The translations under genes were made by a program, and so were the position numbers. Positions 1-7,439 of a DNA stretch of 15,794 nt are shown here, piece by piece; positions within the stretch are counted from its first letter, which is position 1; each line of letters begins with the position of its first letter. The stretch covers positions 1 through 15,794 of the forward strand of contig JAZTZP010000118.1 of assembly GCA_045637525.1 (NCBI GenBank). The letters are read 5' to 3'. Below the pieces are notes generated by a model that saw only the letters and a program-made list of their open reading frames with translations, had not been told where the DNA came from and did no database searches. This DNA is from JAZTZP01 sp045637525. Its GTDB lineage: Bacteria; Bacillota; Clostridia; UBA1381.

Positions 1-236
1 GAAATCCAACCATTATGGTTGGGTGAAATTCGCATAAATGCGAGTGAAATTTGCGGGCAAAAAGCCGCAAGTTATGGAAAGAAAATCGACAAGCGATTTT
101 CTGATTTTAAATTCAGAAATTGCTTGCAATTTCTACCGAAACCTGTCGCATAGCGACACATTTCACCCATGCTTTGCATGGATTTCACTCACACGAAGTG
201 TGAATTTCACATTTTGCTGAAAGCAAAATATTTCAC
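1..236. repeat. Array of short hairpins with constant linkers, arranged as a large inverted repeat (truncated at left)
   Basis: Nine short perfect or near-perfect palindromes follow one another. Arms lie at 6-12/16-22, 30-34/39-43, 51-56/65-70, 80-88/94-102, 115-122/127-134, 144-149/153-158, 167-172/176-181, 189-194/198-203 and 211-218/222-229. Hairpin sequences all differ, but linkers are constant: GTGAAATT at 23-30 and 44-51, a truncated GAAAT at 1-5, and ATTTCAC at 160-166, 182-188, 204-210 and 230-236. The linker switches strand around a centre near 108, where an imperfect palindrome (101-116) sits, so left linkers can pair with right linkers and leave the hairpins as side branches. Unit period on the right is 22-26 bases. 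This looks like a dispersed, structured non-coding element. A 60-codon open frame at 38-220 runs through it and is best read as a by-product of the repeats. Its function and full left extent are unknown. Confidence 0.85.
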
Positions 237-237
237 T

Positions 238-274
238 ATTATAGTTTAGAGGTGAACAGCCTATAAACTATAAT
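238..274. repeat. Long perfect hairpin beside the array
   Basis: Arms 238-248 and 264-274 are an exact 11-base inverted repeat (ATTATAGTTTA against its complement). Inside them, AGG at 250-252 can pair with CCT at 260-262, leaving a 7-base loop. It starts one base after the last ATTTCAC linker of the array. No T-run follows on the plus strand, so it does not look like an intrinsic terminator. It could be the terminal structure of the array element or an independent palindrome. Confidence 0.6.
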
Positions 275-321
275 TTATGTGCGTAAGTTATGAAATTTTT
301 ATTAAATCATTATATAACTAC

Positions 322-350
322 TTGAATTTTCAAATAAAACATGGTAAAAT
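322..350 (+). promoter_or_regulatory. sigmaA-type promoter for the ABC/glycosyltransferase operon
   Basis: TTGAAT at 322-327, a 17-base spacer, and TAAAAT at 345-350 preceded by TGG (extended -10). The predicted transcript start is about 30 bases upstream of the ribosome binding site AGGAGG at 380-385. The rest of 275-393 is AT-rich and shows nothing else clear. Confidence 0.6.
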
Positions 351-393
351 GTATTTAAATTTAATTTATAACAAATGACAGGAGGTAAAACGT

Positions 394-1422
394 ATGGAGG
401 AACGTATGAATGTTCTTGAAATAAGCGGGCTTGTTAAACGTTATGGGGCTAAGACTGCTGTGGACGGAATAAGCTTTAATATATGTCATGGCGAGATTGT
501 CGGATTTTTAGGTCCGAACGGAGCGGGTAAATCTACTGTTATGAATATTATAACAGGATACCTGTCGCCAACTGACGGTAAGGTTTTGGTTAACGGGAAG
601 GATATTGTTGAAGAGCCGATAGAGGCGAAAAGAAATATAGGATATTTACCGGAGCTTCCGCCACTGTATTTTGATATGACGGTAAAAGAATACCTTGACT
701 TTGTATGCGGTCTTAAGGGAGTGAAGAAAAAGGCGGACAAGCATGTAGCGGAGATTATGGAAATCGTACATATAGACGGAGTATCGGGACGTCTGATTAA
801 AAATCTGTCGAAGGGCTATAAGCAGAGGGTAGGTCTTGCTGAAGCGCTTATAGGCGATCCTCAGCTCATTATATTGGACGAGCCTACTGTTGGTCTTGAT
901 CCGTCGCAGATTATGGAGTTCAGAGATATTATACGCACAATTGGCGAGAGCCGCACTGTTATTTTAAGCACACATATTTTGCAGGAGGTAAATGCGGTTT
1001 GTGATCGTGTAGTGATAATAAATCAGGGAAGTATTGTTGCGGATGATACTCTTGAAAATATCGGAAGAAGTGAGAAAACAAGAATTAAAATAATGGTTAA
1101 GGCTACGCAAATCGAGTGCAGGGATGCTCTTCGTGAGGTTGAGAGTGTTGAGAATGCATCGTTTAATGAACAAGACGGATATACAGAAATTAATTTGTAT
1201 ACGGCGGATAAAGAAGTTGAGTGCGAGAAACTGTTTTTTGCGTTTGCACACAAGCAGTTGCCGATAATTGAAATGACGTCATCTAAGAGTACGCTTGAAG
1301 ATATATTTGTTGAGATTACTAACGGCAGCTATACCGGGGATGTTTCTGATGAAGCTGAAGAAACAATGACGGTGAATACCGAAGAAGGAAAGGAAGTGGC
1401 TGAGGATGAAAGCAATATTTAA
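394..1422 (+). CDS. ABC transporter ATP-binding protein, GldA/NatA-like
   Basis: Cytoplasmic ATPase that powers an ABC-2 type membrane system with the next two genes. Visible motifs in the 342-residue product: Walker A GPNGAGKST at 40-48, signature LSKGYKQRV at 138-146, Walker B LIILDEP at 158-164, and the H-loop histidine 194 in STH. The Q-loop position reads YLPE, as is common in the GldA/NatA/CcmA-like group. The C-terminus has the usual STLEDIFVEIT segment (about residues 299-309), then an acidic tail of about 30 residues rich in Glu and Asp. The start at 394 has AGGAGG 8 bases upstream; an in-frame ATG at 406 is a weaker alternative. The stop overlaps the start of the permease gene by 17 bases, which implies translational coupling. 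The transported substrate cannot be read from the sequence. Confidence 0.93.
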   Translation: MEERMNVLEISGLVKRYGAKTAVDGISFNICHGEIVGFLGPNGAGKSTVMNIITGYLSPTDGKVLVNGKDIVEEPIEAKRNIGYLPELPPLYFDMTVKEYLDFVCGLKGVKKKADKHVAEIMEIVHIDGVSGRLIKNLSKGYKQRVGLAEALIGDPQLIILDEPTVGLDPSQIMEFRDIIRTIGESRTVILSTHILQEVNAVCDRVVIINQGSIVADDTLENIGRSEKTRIKIMVKATQIECRDALREVESVENASFNEQDGYTEINLYTADKEVECEKLFFAFAHKQLPIIEMTSSKSTLEDIFVEITNGSYTGDVSDEAEETMTVNTEEGKEVAEDESNI

Positions 1423-2110
1423 AAAAGAGCTTAGCGGATATTTTAATTCTCCGATAGGATGTATATTTATGGGGTTTTTTATATTTGTTACGGCACTTAC
1501 ATTTTTCTTTGGTCCTATAATGTATCAGACGGCTGATATGTCGTATGTTTTTCAAAATTTTAATATGATGAATATGTTTCTTATTTCTATACTTACAATG
1601 CGCTCCTTTTCAGAGGAACGCAATAAAAAGACAGACCAGCTGCTTCTTACAGCTCCTGTAAGTATATGGGACATTGTTCTGGGTAAATATTTTGCGGCTT
1701 TGGCTGTTTTGGGTGTTACACTTTTAATATCTTTAGTGATGCCGCTTACGATGTTTATTTTTGGAAATCCTTCCGTTGCTGAGTGTATAGGCTCGTATAT
1801 CGGAGTGATACTTTTATGCAGCGTGTTTATTGCGGTCGGAATGCTGGTTTCTTCACTTACGGAGAGTCAGATTATTGCTGCTATAATTACTTTTGTTGTT
1901 TTGTTTTTATTATATAATCTTGATTATATTTTCGGCGGTTTTTCAAATCCTGTGCTTTCAGGAATTGCAGGATGGCTGTCGGTATCAAGAAGATACAGTG
2001 AATTTCAGAACGGAATGCTTAATATAGAAAGCATTGTGTTTTATTTGAGCTATGTATTTCTTGTCTTATTTATTACCGTAAGAGTGATAGATAAGAGAAG
2101 ATACAGTTAA
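1406..2110 (+). CDS. ABC-2 type permease, GldF-like
   Basis: Membrane subunit of the ABC system. The 234-residue product starts with MKAIFKKELSGYFNSPIG, the typical opening of this permease family, with a short cytoplasmic N-terminus. About six hydrophobic segments follow, roughly at 17-37, 50-65, 92-118, 126-150, 156-176 and 208-229. A conserved-looking cytoplasmic stretch RSFSEERNKKTDQLLLTAPVS after the second segment (about residues 66-86) is characteristic of ABC-2 permeases. It overlaps the ATPase gene by 17 bases and is followed after 14 bases by the GldG-like gene, so ATPase, permease and extracytoplasmic partner form one unit. Family placement is by these motifs; the cargo is unknown. 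Confidence 0.88.
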   Translation: MKAIFKKELSGYFNSPIGCIFMGFFIFVTALTFFFGPIMYQTADMSYVFQNFNMMNMFLISILTMRSFSEERNKKTDQLLLTAPVSIWDIVLGKYFAALAVLGVTLLISLVMPLTMFIFGNPSVAECIGSYIGVILLCSVFIAVGMLVSSLTESQIIAAIITFVVLFLLYNLDYIFGGFSNPVLSGIAGWLSVSRRYSEFQNGMLNIESIVFYLSYVFLVLFITVRVIDKRRYS

Positions 2111-2124
2111 GGAGGGAACGGCAG

Positions 2125-3531
2125 ATGAAAAGTAAAACGAAATTAAAAATAAATACGGCGCTGTTTTCAATAATTGTTATAGCTTGTGTAATTGCTGTTA
2201 ATGCGATAGTTTATATTGTTTCTGAAAAGAAGCCTGTGAAGATAGACCTTACACGTGATAAAATATATGAATTTTCCGATGAAACAAAGGAGCTTGTCGG
2301 CGGGCTTGAAGATGATGTTAAGATATATTCGGTATTTCCGAAAGGCTCGGCAGGTGAATATATAACTTATATTGAAGAATACCTTGATAAATATAAGGCG
2401 CTCAGTAATAAGATTTCTGTACAGTATGTAGATCCTAACGAAGATCCGGTGTTTATTAATCAGTATAAATCGAAAGGCGAAAGTATAAACACATACGATC
2501 TTATCGTTACATGCGGAGATAAATATAAAGTAGTACCGTCATCCGGTTTTTATAGTCAGAGTCAATATGGAAATGATGTTTCTATTGATATTGAGAGAAA
2601 GGTTACTACTGCTATTATGAGCGTTGTAGGAACAGGAGCGGCACAAAAGGCATATTTTGTAGAGGGACACGGTGAAATAAATCACGGTGTTCTTGAGGCT
2701 GCACTTCAGGATGACGGGTATGAATGCGAAATGCTTAATACTGCAATAAGCGAGATTCCTGAGGATTGTTCTTTGCTGGTTGCTCTGTCTGCTTCAGAGG
2801 ATTATACAGCGGAGGAAATAGAGAAGCTTGATGCATATTTTGATAATGGCGGACATGCAATGATTGCATTTTCGCCGGGGATTGCTGTGCCGGAAAGGCT
2901 TGGAGATTATCTGGCTGACTGGGGAATATCGGTTAATAATGATTTCGTTGTGGAAACGGATAAGAACCATGCATATATGACGCAGTCAGGTATGGTAATA
3001 GCTGCACCTGATATGGCAGAGCATGATATTACATCAAAGATAATTTCTAAAAATCTTGTATACCTTGCGCCTTACAGCAGAAGTGTTGTGTTTAATGAAT
3101 CCAATTCTTATCATACTACATTTATACCGCTTCTTGAAACGACAGAAGATTCATATTCAAAGGATATAAATTCAGATACGTTAGATAAGGCTTCGGGCGA
3201 TGCAGACGGACCGTTTTGTGTTGCGGGATTGGTTGAGAAAAATACAGAAGACGGTGTGGCTCGTATATTTGTTACAGGGTCTGCCCAGGCTATTGAAAAC
3301 TCAATGTTTATGGATGGTACATATGCAAACAGTGATTTTATAAGAAACACTGCCGCATATATGACAGAAAAAACAGAAACACTGAGCATAAGAGCAAAAA
3401 CCATAAGTGCGGACGCTCTTGAAATGTCTCAGCTTCAGGCTATATTTACAGGAATACTTATAGTGCTTTTGTTGCCGCTTATTATTCTTATATACGGTCT
3501 GGCTGTATGGGCAAAAAGACGTCATTTATAA
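2125..3531 (+). CDS. GldG-like ABC-associated extracytoplasmic protein
   Basis: The 468-residue product has one N-terminal transmembrane helix (about 11-33), a large extracytoplasmic region, and one C-terminal helix (about 438-461) ending in a basic tail (KRRHL). Just after the first helix comes IDLTRDKIYEFSDET, the conserved 'DLT...LS/T' entry region of the GldG/PF09822-type family, and at 178-184 FVEGHGE, another hallmark. This family normally sits beside a GldA/GldF ATPase and permease and is thought to be an outer-face subunit of the complex. The gene follows the permease by 14 bases with GGAGGG at 2111-2116 as ribosome binding site. In Bacteroidetes such proteins serve gliding; in Clostridia the role is not established, so no gliding function is claimed. 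Confidence 0.85.
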   Translation: MKSKTKLKINTALFSIIVIACVIAVNAIVYIVSEKKPVKIDLTRDKIYEFSDETKELVGGLEDDVKIYSVFPKGSAGEYITYIEEYLDKYKALSNKISVQYVDPNEDPVFINQYKSKGESINTYDLIVTCGDKYKVVPSSGFYSQSQYGNDVSIDIERKVTTAIMSVVGTGAAQKAYFVEGHGEINHGVLEAALQDDGYECEMLNTAISEIPEDCSLLVALSASEDYTAEEIEKLDAYFDNGGHAMIAFSPGIAVPERLGDYLADWGISVNNDFVVETDKNHAYMTQSGMVIAAPDMAEHDITSKIISKNLVYLAPYSRSVVFNESNSYHTTFIPLLETTEDSYSKDINSDTLDKASGDADGPFCVAGLVEKNTEDGVARIFVTGSAQAIENSMFMDGTYANSDFIRNTAAYMTEKTETLSIRAKTISADALEMSQLQAIFTGILIVLLLPLIILIYGLAVWAKRRHL

Positions 3532-3572
3532 TCGGTATCAGGAGTTAAAACAGGGATTTGAGGAGTTTTTGA

Positions 3573-4541
3573 ATGAACGTTTATGATTTTGATGATACAA
3601 TATACGAAGGTGACAGCACAGTTGATTTTTACAAATTTTGTCTTAAAAGAAAACCTTTCATAATATTAAAGTTTCCGTTTATAACCGGTTTACTATTTAT
3701 AACGGGGTTTTGCCGGAAGATTGTTTTTAAAGAGAAATTTTACGGGTTTTTAAAATGCTTTGATGATATTGACAGCGAAATTCAAGCGTTTTGGGCTGAT
3801 AATATAAAAAATATCAAGCCGTGGTATAAAAAAAGGCAAAAACAGGATGATGTAATAATATCGGCATCACCTGAGTTTTTATTAAAACCTGCTTGTGAAA
3901 TGCTTGGGATAAGAAATATTCATGCGTCAATAGTGGACAAGTATACCGGCAAATACAGCGGCGAAAATTGCTGGGGAGAAGAGAAGGTAAAACGTTACAG
4001 GGATTTGTACGGTGAAGACGTAATACATGAGTTTTATTCTGATTCTCTGTCGGATGCTCCTCTTGCTGATATTTCGGAGGTCGCGTATGTGATAACCGGC
4101 GAAAATACTGAGATTTGGTCGGAATATAAGCTACCGTTTCTGAAAAATATCAGAAAAACATTTTTTGCACCCGAGTTTATACTGTTTTTAATTATAGGTG
4201 TGGTAAATACACTTAATTGTATATGGATTTCGGCGATTTTATCAAAATTGATGCATCCGAATGCTGCGTTTTTTGCAGGGTATGGTATATCACTTGTAAT
4301 AGCGTATCTTTTAAACAGCGTATTTAATTTTCATGAACGGATTAGTTTTGTGAGGCTGATAAAATTTGCGGTGTCATACATACCGAATTTTATCTTACAG
4401 AACATAATAGTTTTTATGGTATATAACGTGATGAAATTTCCTGAAGTTGTTGCATATGCAGTGGCAGGAATAATAGGTATACCTGTTACCTTTTTATGTG
4501 TTAAACTGTTTGCGTTTGCAAAGAAGAAGCAGGAGGAATGA
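3573..4541 (+). CDS. HAD-IB phosphatase / GtrA membrane-domain fusion
   Basis: A two-domain protein of 322 residues. Residues 1-190 carry haloacid dehalogenase motifs: the nucleophile motif DFDDT at 5-9, a serine in VIISAS at 94-99 (motif II), a lysine in GEEKVKRY around 138 (motif III), and the acidic metal-binding motif SDSLSD at 156-161 (motif IV). A hydrophobic stretch at about 28-47 may touch the membrane. Residues 198-316 form a GtrA-like domain with four predicted helices, including FLIIGVVNTL near 205-214 and AYLLNSVFNF near 244-253. GtrA proteins are small membrane proteins thought to flip polyprenyl-phosphate sugars. Fusion to a phosphatase suggests dephosphorylation coupled to sugar transfer; this is inference. 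AGGAG at 3561-3565 supports the start. The next gene is the matching glycosyltransferase. Confidence 0.85.
   Translation: MNVYDFDDTIYEGDSTVDFYKFCLKRKPFIILKFPFITGLLFITGFCRKIVFKEKFYGFLKCFDDIDSEIQAFWADNIKNIKPWYKKRQKQDDVIISASPEFLLKPACEMLGIRNIHASIVDKYTGKYSGENCWGEEKVKRYRDLYGEDVIHEFYSDSLSDAPLADISEVAYVITGENTEIWSEYKLPFLKNIRKTFFAPEFILFLIIGVVNTLNCIWISAILSKLMHPNAAFFAGYGISLVIAYLLNSVFNFHERISFVRLIKFAVSYIPNFILQNIIVFMVYNVMKFPEVVAYAVAGIIGIPVTFLCVKLFAFAKKKQEE
4531..4536 (+). promoter_or_regulatory. Ribosome binding site that decides the glycosyltransferase start
   Basis: AGGAGG lies inside the end of the HAD-GtrA gene. An ATG at 4538 is only 1 base away and cannot be used efficiently, while the in-frame ATG at 4544 is 7 bases away. 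The start is therefore placed at 4544, three bases after the upstream stop codon. Confidence 0.7.
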
Positions 4542-4543
4542 GA

Positions 4544-5482
4544 ATGAGTTTAAAATTAGCGGTTGTGGTGCCTTGCTATAATGAACAAGAGGTACTGTTT
4601 GAGACTGCGAAAGTGATGTATGTATTGTTTGAAAACCTTATCAGGGACGGGATTATATCCGACGAGTCGGCTGTTTTTATGGTTGATGACGGGAGCTCTG
4701 ATAATACATGGAGCTTAATAGAAAAGCTCGGCGAACAAAAGATGTTCCATGGAATAAAGCTGGCTCATAATACCGGGCATCAGAATGCGCTTTTGGCAGG
4801 GCTTATGTGCGTTAAAGATGAATACGACTGTGCGGTATCAATTGATGCTGATTTACAAGATGATGTGTATGCCATAGAAGAAATGGTAAAAAAGCATATA
4901 GCAGGTGCTGAGGTAGTTTACGGAGTGCGCAGGAAACGTGATACCGATACTTTTTTTAAAAGGACAACAGCTGCTGCTTTTTATAAGCTGATGAAGGTAA
5001 TGGGTGTTGATGTTATATACAATCATGCCGATTATCGCCTTATGGGCTCAAGGGCTCTTAATGCACTGGCTGAGTTTACGGAAACTAATTTGTTTTTAAG
5101 AGGCGTGGTTCCGCTTATCGGATACAAGTCGGATATAGTTTATTATGACCGCAGTGAAAGATTTGCCGGAAAATCAAAATATCCACTCAGAAAAATGCTG
5201 TCATTTGCTTTTGACGGAATAAGCTCGTTTTCTATAAGTCCGGTGAGAATTGTCACAGGGCTTGGGGGATTTGCTTGTGTAATAGCACTTATAGTAGGTA
5301 TATATTCAATAGTTCAGAAAATACTCGGAAATGCCAATGCAGGCTGGACTTCTATTATATGCTCAATCTGGTTGTTGGGTGGGTTACAGCTTCTGGGAAT
5401 TGGTTTGATTGGTGAATATATCGGTAAGATATACAAGGAAACAAAACGGCGTCCGAGATATATAATTGAGAAGCAAATATAG
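4544..5482 (+). CDS. Family 2 glycosyltransferase, DPM/GtrB-like, membrane-anchored
   Basis: Predicted to move a sugar from a nucleotide donor to a polyprenyl phosphate at the inner face of the membrane. The 312-residue product opens with the GT-A fold strand LAVVVPCYNEQE (5-16), then MVDDGSSDNTW (46-56), the donor and metal-binding DADLQDD (101-107), and HADYRLMGSRAL (161-172) typical of the DPM1/GtrB/CsbB group. Two C-terminal transmembrane helices lie at about 235-258 and 270-292, followed by a basic tail. The gene follows the HAD-GtrA gene with no space, matching the usual pairing of GtrB-type synthase and GtrA-type flippase. Sugar identity and final acceptor (teichoic acid, lipid or other polymer) cannot be determined. 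A start at 4538 is rejected because of ribosome binding site spacing. Confidence 0.9.
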   Translation: MSLKLAVVVPCYNEQEVLFETAKVMYVLFENLIRDGIISDESAVFMVDDGSSDNTWSLIEKLGEQKMFHGIKLAHNTGHQNALLAGLMCVKDEYDCAVSIDADLQDDVYAIEEMVKKHIAGAEVVYGVRRKRDTDTFFKRTTAAAFYKLMKVMGVDVIYNHADYRLMGSRALNALAEFTETNLFLRGVVPLIGYKSDIVYYDRSERFAGKSKYPLRKMLSFAFDGISSFSISPVRIVTGLGGFACVIALIVGIYSIVQKILGNANAGWTSIICSIWLLGGLQLLGIGLIGEYIGKIYKETKRRPRYIIEKQI

Positions 5483-5562
5483 CTATTATGCGGTATAAAA
5501 TACCCGTAGAAAAACGTCGAAAGTGACAAAATGCCAAAAAATAAAAAAAATCAAAAAAAAGC

Positions 5563-5591
5563 TTGATTTTGAGGAAAATTTGTGGTATACT
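5563..5591 (+). promoter_or_regulatory. sigmaA-type promoter of rpsB-tsf
   Basis: TTGATT at 5563-5568, 17-base spacer, TATACT at 5586-5591, with TGG just before it (extended -10). A run of A residues (5536-5560) lies directly upstream and could act as an UP-like or bent segment. The transcript would start near 5598, giving a leader of about 110 bases. The remainder of 5483-5562 holds no convincing terminator for the glycosyltransferase operon, so some read-through into rpsB is possible. Confidence 0.65.
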
Positions 5592-5597
5592 TATAGA

Positions 5598-5710
5598 GTA
5601 TGGAAAAATACACACGTATATTGATTTCGGCTGAGTTGCCTAATGTTTGTCGGGTCCGGTCGGGAAGTGATGTATACGGAGGAATAATTAAAAAACAGGA
5701 GGATAAGAAA
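5598..5710 (+). promoter_or_regulatory. Candidate structured 5' leader of rpsB
   Basis: The leader between the predicted transcript start and the rpsB start contains an exact 6-base closing pair, CGTATA at 5615-5620 with TATACG at 5673-5678. It encloses a GC-richer segment (5627-5665) inside an otherwise AT-rich region. The closing stem ends about 19 bases before the AGGAGG of rpsB. Ribosomal protein operons often carry autoregulatory leaders, and S2 autoregulation is known in other bacteria. Whether this is one is inference from structure and location; no known leader family was recognised. Confidence 0.35.
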
Positions 5711-6484
5711 ATGGCAAACGTAATTTCAATGAAACAGCTTTTAGAAGCAGGTGTTCATTTCGGACACCAGACAAGAAGATGGAACCCTAAAATGGCAGAA
5801 TACATCTTCACAGAGAGAAACGGTATCTACATTATTGACCTTCAGAAGACAGTTAAGAAGGTAGAAGAAGCTTATTTCTTCGTAAAGGATATTGCAGAAC
5901 AGGGCGGAGAAGTATTGTTCGTAGGAACAAAGAAGCAGGCTCAGGACTCTATTAAAGAAGAGGCTGAAAGAGTTGGCATGTACTATGTAAATGCAAGATG
6001 GCTCGGCGGTATGCTTACAAACTTCAAGACAATCCAGAAGAGAATCGAAAGACTCGCTCAGATTAATGCTATGGAAGAAGAAGGCACTTTTGCACTTTTA
6101 CCGAAGAAAGAAGTTATAAAGCTTAAGGCTCAGAGAGACAAGCTTGAGAAGTATCTTGGCGGTATCAAGGAAATGAAGCAGGTTCCGGCTTGTATGTTCG
6201 TAGTAGACCCGCGTAAAGAAAAGATTGCTATTGCAGAAGCTAAGAAGCTTGGTATTCCGGTAGTTGCCATAGTTGATACAAACTGTGATCCGGACGAGGT
6301 TGATTATGTAATTCCGGGTAACGATGATGCTATCCGTGCTGTTAAGCTTATTGCGTCAACAATTGCAAACGCTATAATCGAAGGCAGACAAGGTGTAGAC
6401 GCTGTTGCACCGGTTGTTGAGGATGACGATGTTGATATGGCAGACGCTGCTGAGGCTGATGCTGTTGAAGCTGACGAAGAATAA
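5711..6484 (+). CDS. rpsB: 30S ribosomal protein S2
   Basis: Component of the small ribosomal subunit. The 257-residue product begins MANVISMKQLLEAGVHFGHQTRRWNPKM, with the S2 signature, then IYIIDLQKT, VLFVGTKKQAQ, NARWLGGMLTNF and VVAIVDTNCDPDEVDYVIPGNDDA, all classic S2 segments. The last 30 residues or so are a very acidic tail (VVEDDDVDMADAAEADAVEADEE region). The start at 5711 is set by AGGAGG at 5697-5702, 8 bases upstream, and by the universal MANVIS opening. An in-frame ATG at 5600 would add 37 residues unlike any S2 and falls at the transcript start, so it is rejected. Codon choice is more biased than in neighbours, as expected for a highly expressed gene. It is followed after 24 bases by tsf. 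Confidence 0.98.
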   Translation: MANVISMKQLLEAGVHFGHQTRRWNPKMAEYIFTERNGIYIIDLQKTVKKVEEAYFFVKDIAEQGGEVLFVGTKKQAQDSIKEEAERVGMYYVNARWLGGMLTNFKTIQKRIERLAQINAMEEEGTFALLPKKEVIKLKAQRDKLEKYLGGIKEMKQVPACMFVVDPRKEKIAIAEAKKLGIPVVAIVDTNCDPDEVDYVIPGNDDAIRAVKLIASTIANAIIEGRQGVDAVAPVVEDDDVDMADAAEADAVEADEE

Positions 6485-6508
6485 TTTTTGAACAGGGAGG
6501 AAATAGCA

Positions 6509-7405
6509 ATGGCATTTACAGCTAAAGATGTTAAGGAATTAAGAGAAATTACAGGCTGCGGAATGATGGACTGTAAAAAGGCATTAACAGAAACTGACGG
6601 CGATCAGGAGAAAGCCATAGAATATTTAAGAGAAAAAGGTCTTGCAACAGCTGCAAAGAAGGCAGGCAGAATTGCTTCTGAGGGTATTGTTAAGGCATAC
6701 GTAGACGGCAACATAGGTGTTCTTGTTGAAGTTAACTCTGAGACTGACTTCGTTGCAAAGAACGATGAGTTCCAGGAGTTTGTTACTGATATAGCTAAGA
6801 CTGTTGCAACAGAGAATCCGGCTGATGTTGAAGCACTTAAGGAAACAAAGTGCGGTGATGTAACAATCGGCGAGATGCTCACAGCAAAGATTGCTAAGAT
6901 CGGCGAAAATATGAACATCAGACGTTTTGCAAGAATAGATACAACAGGTGTTGTTGTTGAATACATTCATGCTGCAGGTAAGATCGGTGTTCTTGTTGAA
7001 GCTGAGGCTGAAGACAATGCAGCTACAAGAGAGTGTCTTAAGAACGTTGCAATGCAGGTTGCAGCTTTAAATCCGAAGTATCTTTCAAGTGATGATATTC
7101 CTCAGGATTATAAGGATCATGAAAAGGAAATCCTTATTGCTCAGCTTAAGAACGATCCTAAGAATGCAAGCAAGCCTGAAAACATTATTGAAAAGATGAT
7201 TACAGGTCGTCTTGCTAAGGAGTTTAAGGAAGTTTGCTTACTTGAGCAGGAATACGTAAAGGCTGAAAATAAAGAAGACGTTGCAAAGTATGTTGCAAGC
7301 GTTGGAGATATTACAATAAAGAGCTTTGTACGTTTTGAGACAGGTGAAGGTCTTGAAAAGAAAGAAGAAAACTTCGCTGATGAAGTTGCAGGAATGATTA
7401 AATAA
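6509..7405 (+). CDS. tsf: Translation elongation factor Ts
   Basis: Guanine nucleotide exchange factor for EF-Tu. The 298-residue product has an N-terminal UBA-like domain, MAFTAKDVKELREITGCGMMDCKKAL with LREKGLATAAKKAGRIASEG, and the EF-Tu-contacting motif ETDFVAKNDEF at about residues 76-86. Later comes the repeat of the core fold (IGVLVEAEAEDNAATRECLKNVAMQVAA). The start at 6509 has GGGAGG at 6495-6500, 8 bases upstream; an in-frame ATG at 6488 overlaps the intergenic spacer and adds unrelated residues. The stop is doubled (TAA TAA at 7403-7408). It is co-transcribed with rpsB, but unlike many Firmicutes it is not followed by pyrH and frr; a terminator comes next. Confidence 0.98.
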   Translation: MAFTAKDVKELREITGCGMMDCKKALTETDGDQEKAIEYLREKGLATAAKKAGRIASEGIVKAYVDGNIGVLVEVNSETDFVAKNDEFQEFVTDIAKTVATENPADVEALKETKCGDVTIGEMLTAKIAKIGENMNIRRFARIDTTGVVVEYIHAAGKIGVLVEAEAEDNAATRECLKNVAMQVAALNPKYLSSDDIPQDYKDHEKEILIAQLKNDPKNASKPENIIEKMITGRLAKEFKEVCLLEQEYVKAENKEDVAKYVASVGDITIKSFVRFETGEGLEKKEENFADEVAGMIK

Positions 7406-7439
7406 TAATTTTTCTGATTTTTGAAAAAAGCACCTATGT

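Noticed and set aside
38..220. 60-codon open frame on the plus strand inside the hairpin array
   Set aside because: It spans seven palindromes and their linkers, has no ribosome binding site, and its composition is explained by the repeat structure.
1..236. CRISPR array
   Set aside because: The constant part is only 7-8 bases, changes strand mid-array, and the intervening sequences are palindromes rather than unique spacers.
5490..5520. Terminator after the glycosyltransferase gene
   Set aside because: The possible stem near 5493-5508 is about 5 pairs with a bulge and has no T-run after it.
5600..5710. N-terminal extension of rpsB from an ATG at 5600
   Set aside because: It would begin at the predicted transcript start with no ribosome binding site, and the extra 37 residues do not belong to S2; AGGAGG fits the ATG at 5711.
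6604..6970. Long minus-strand open frames opposite tsf
   Set aside because: They are antisense shadows of a strongly conserved coding gene with biased codons and lack ribosome binding sites.
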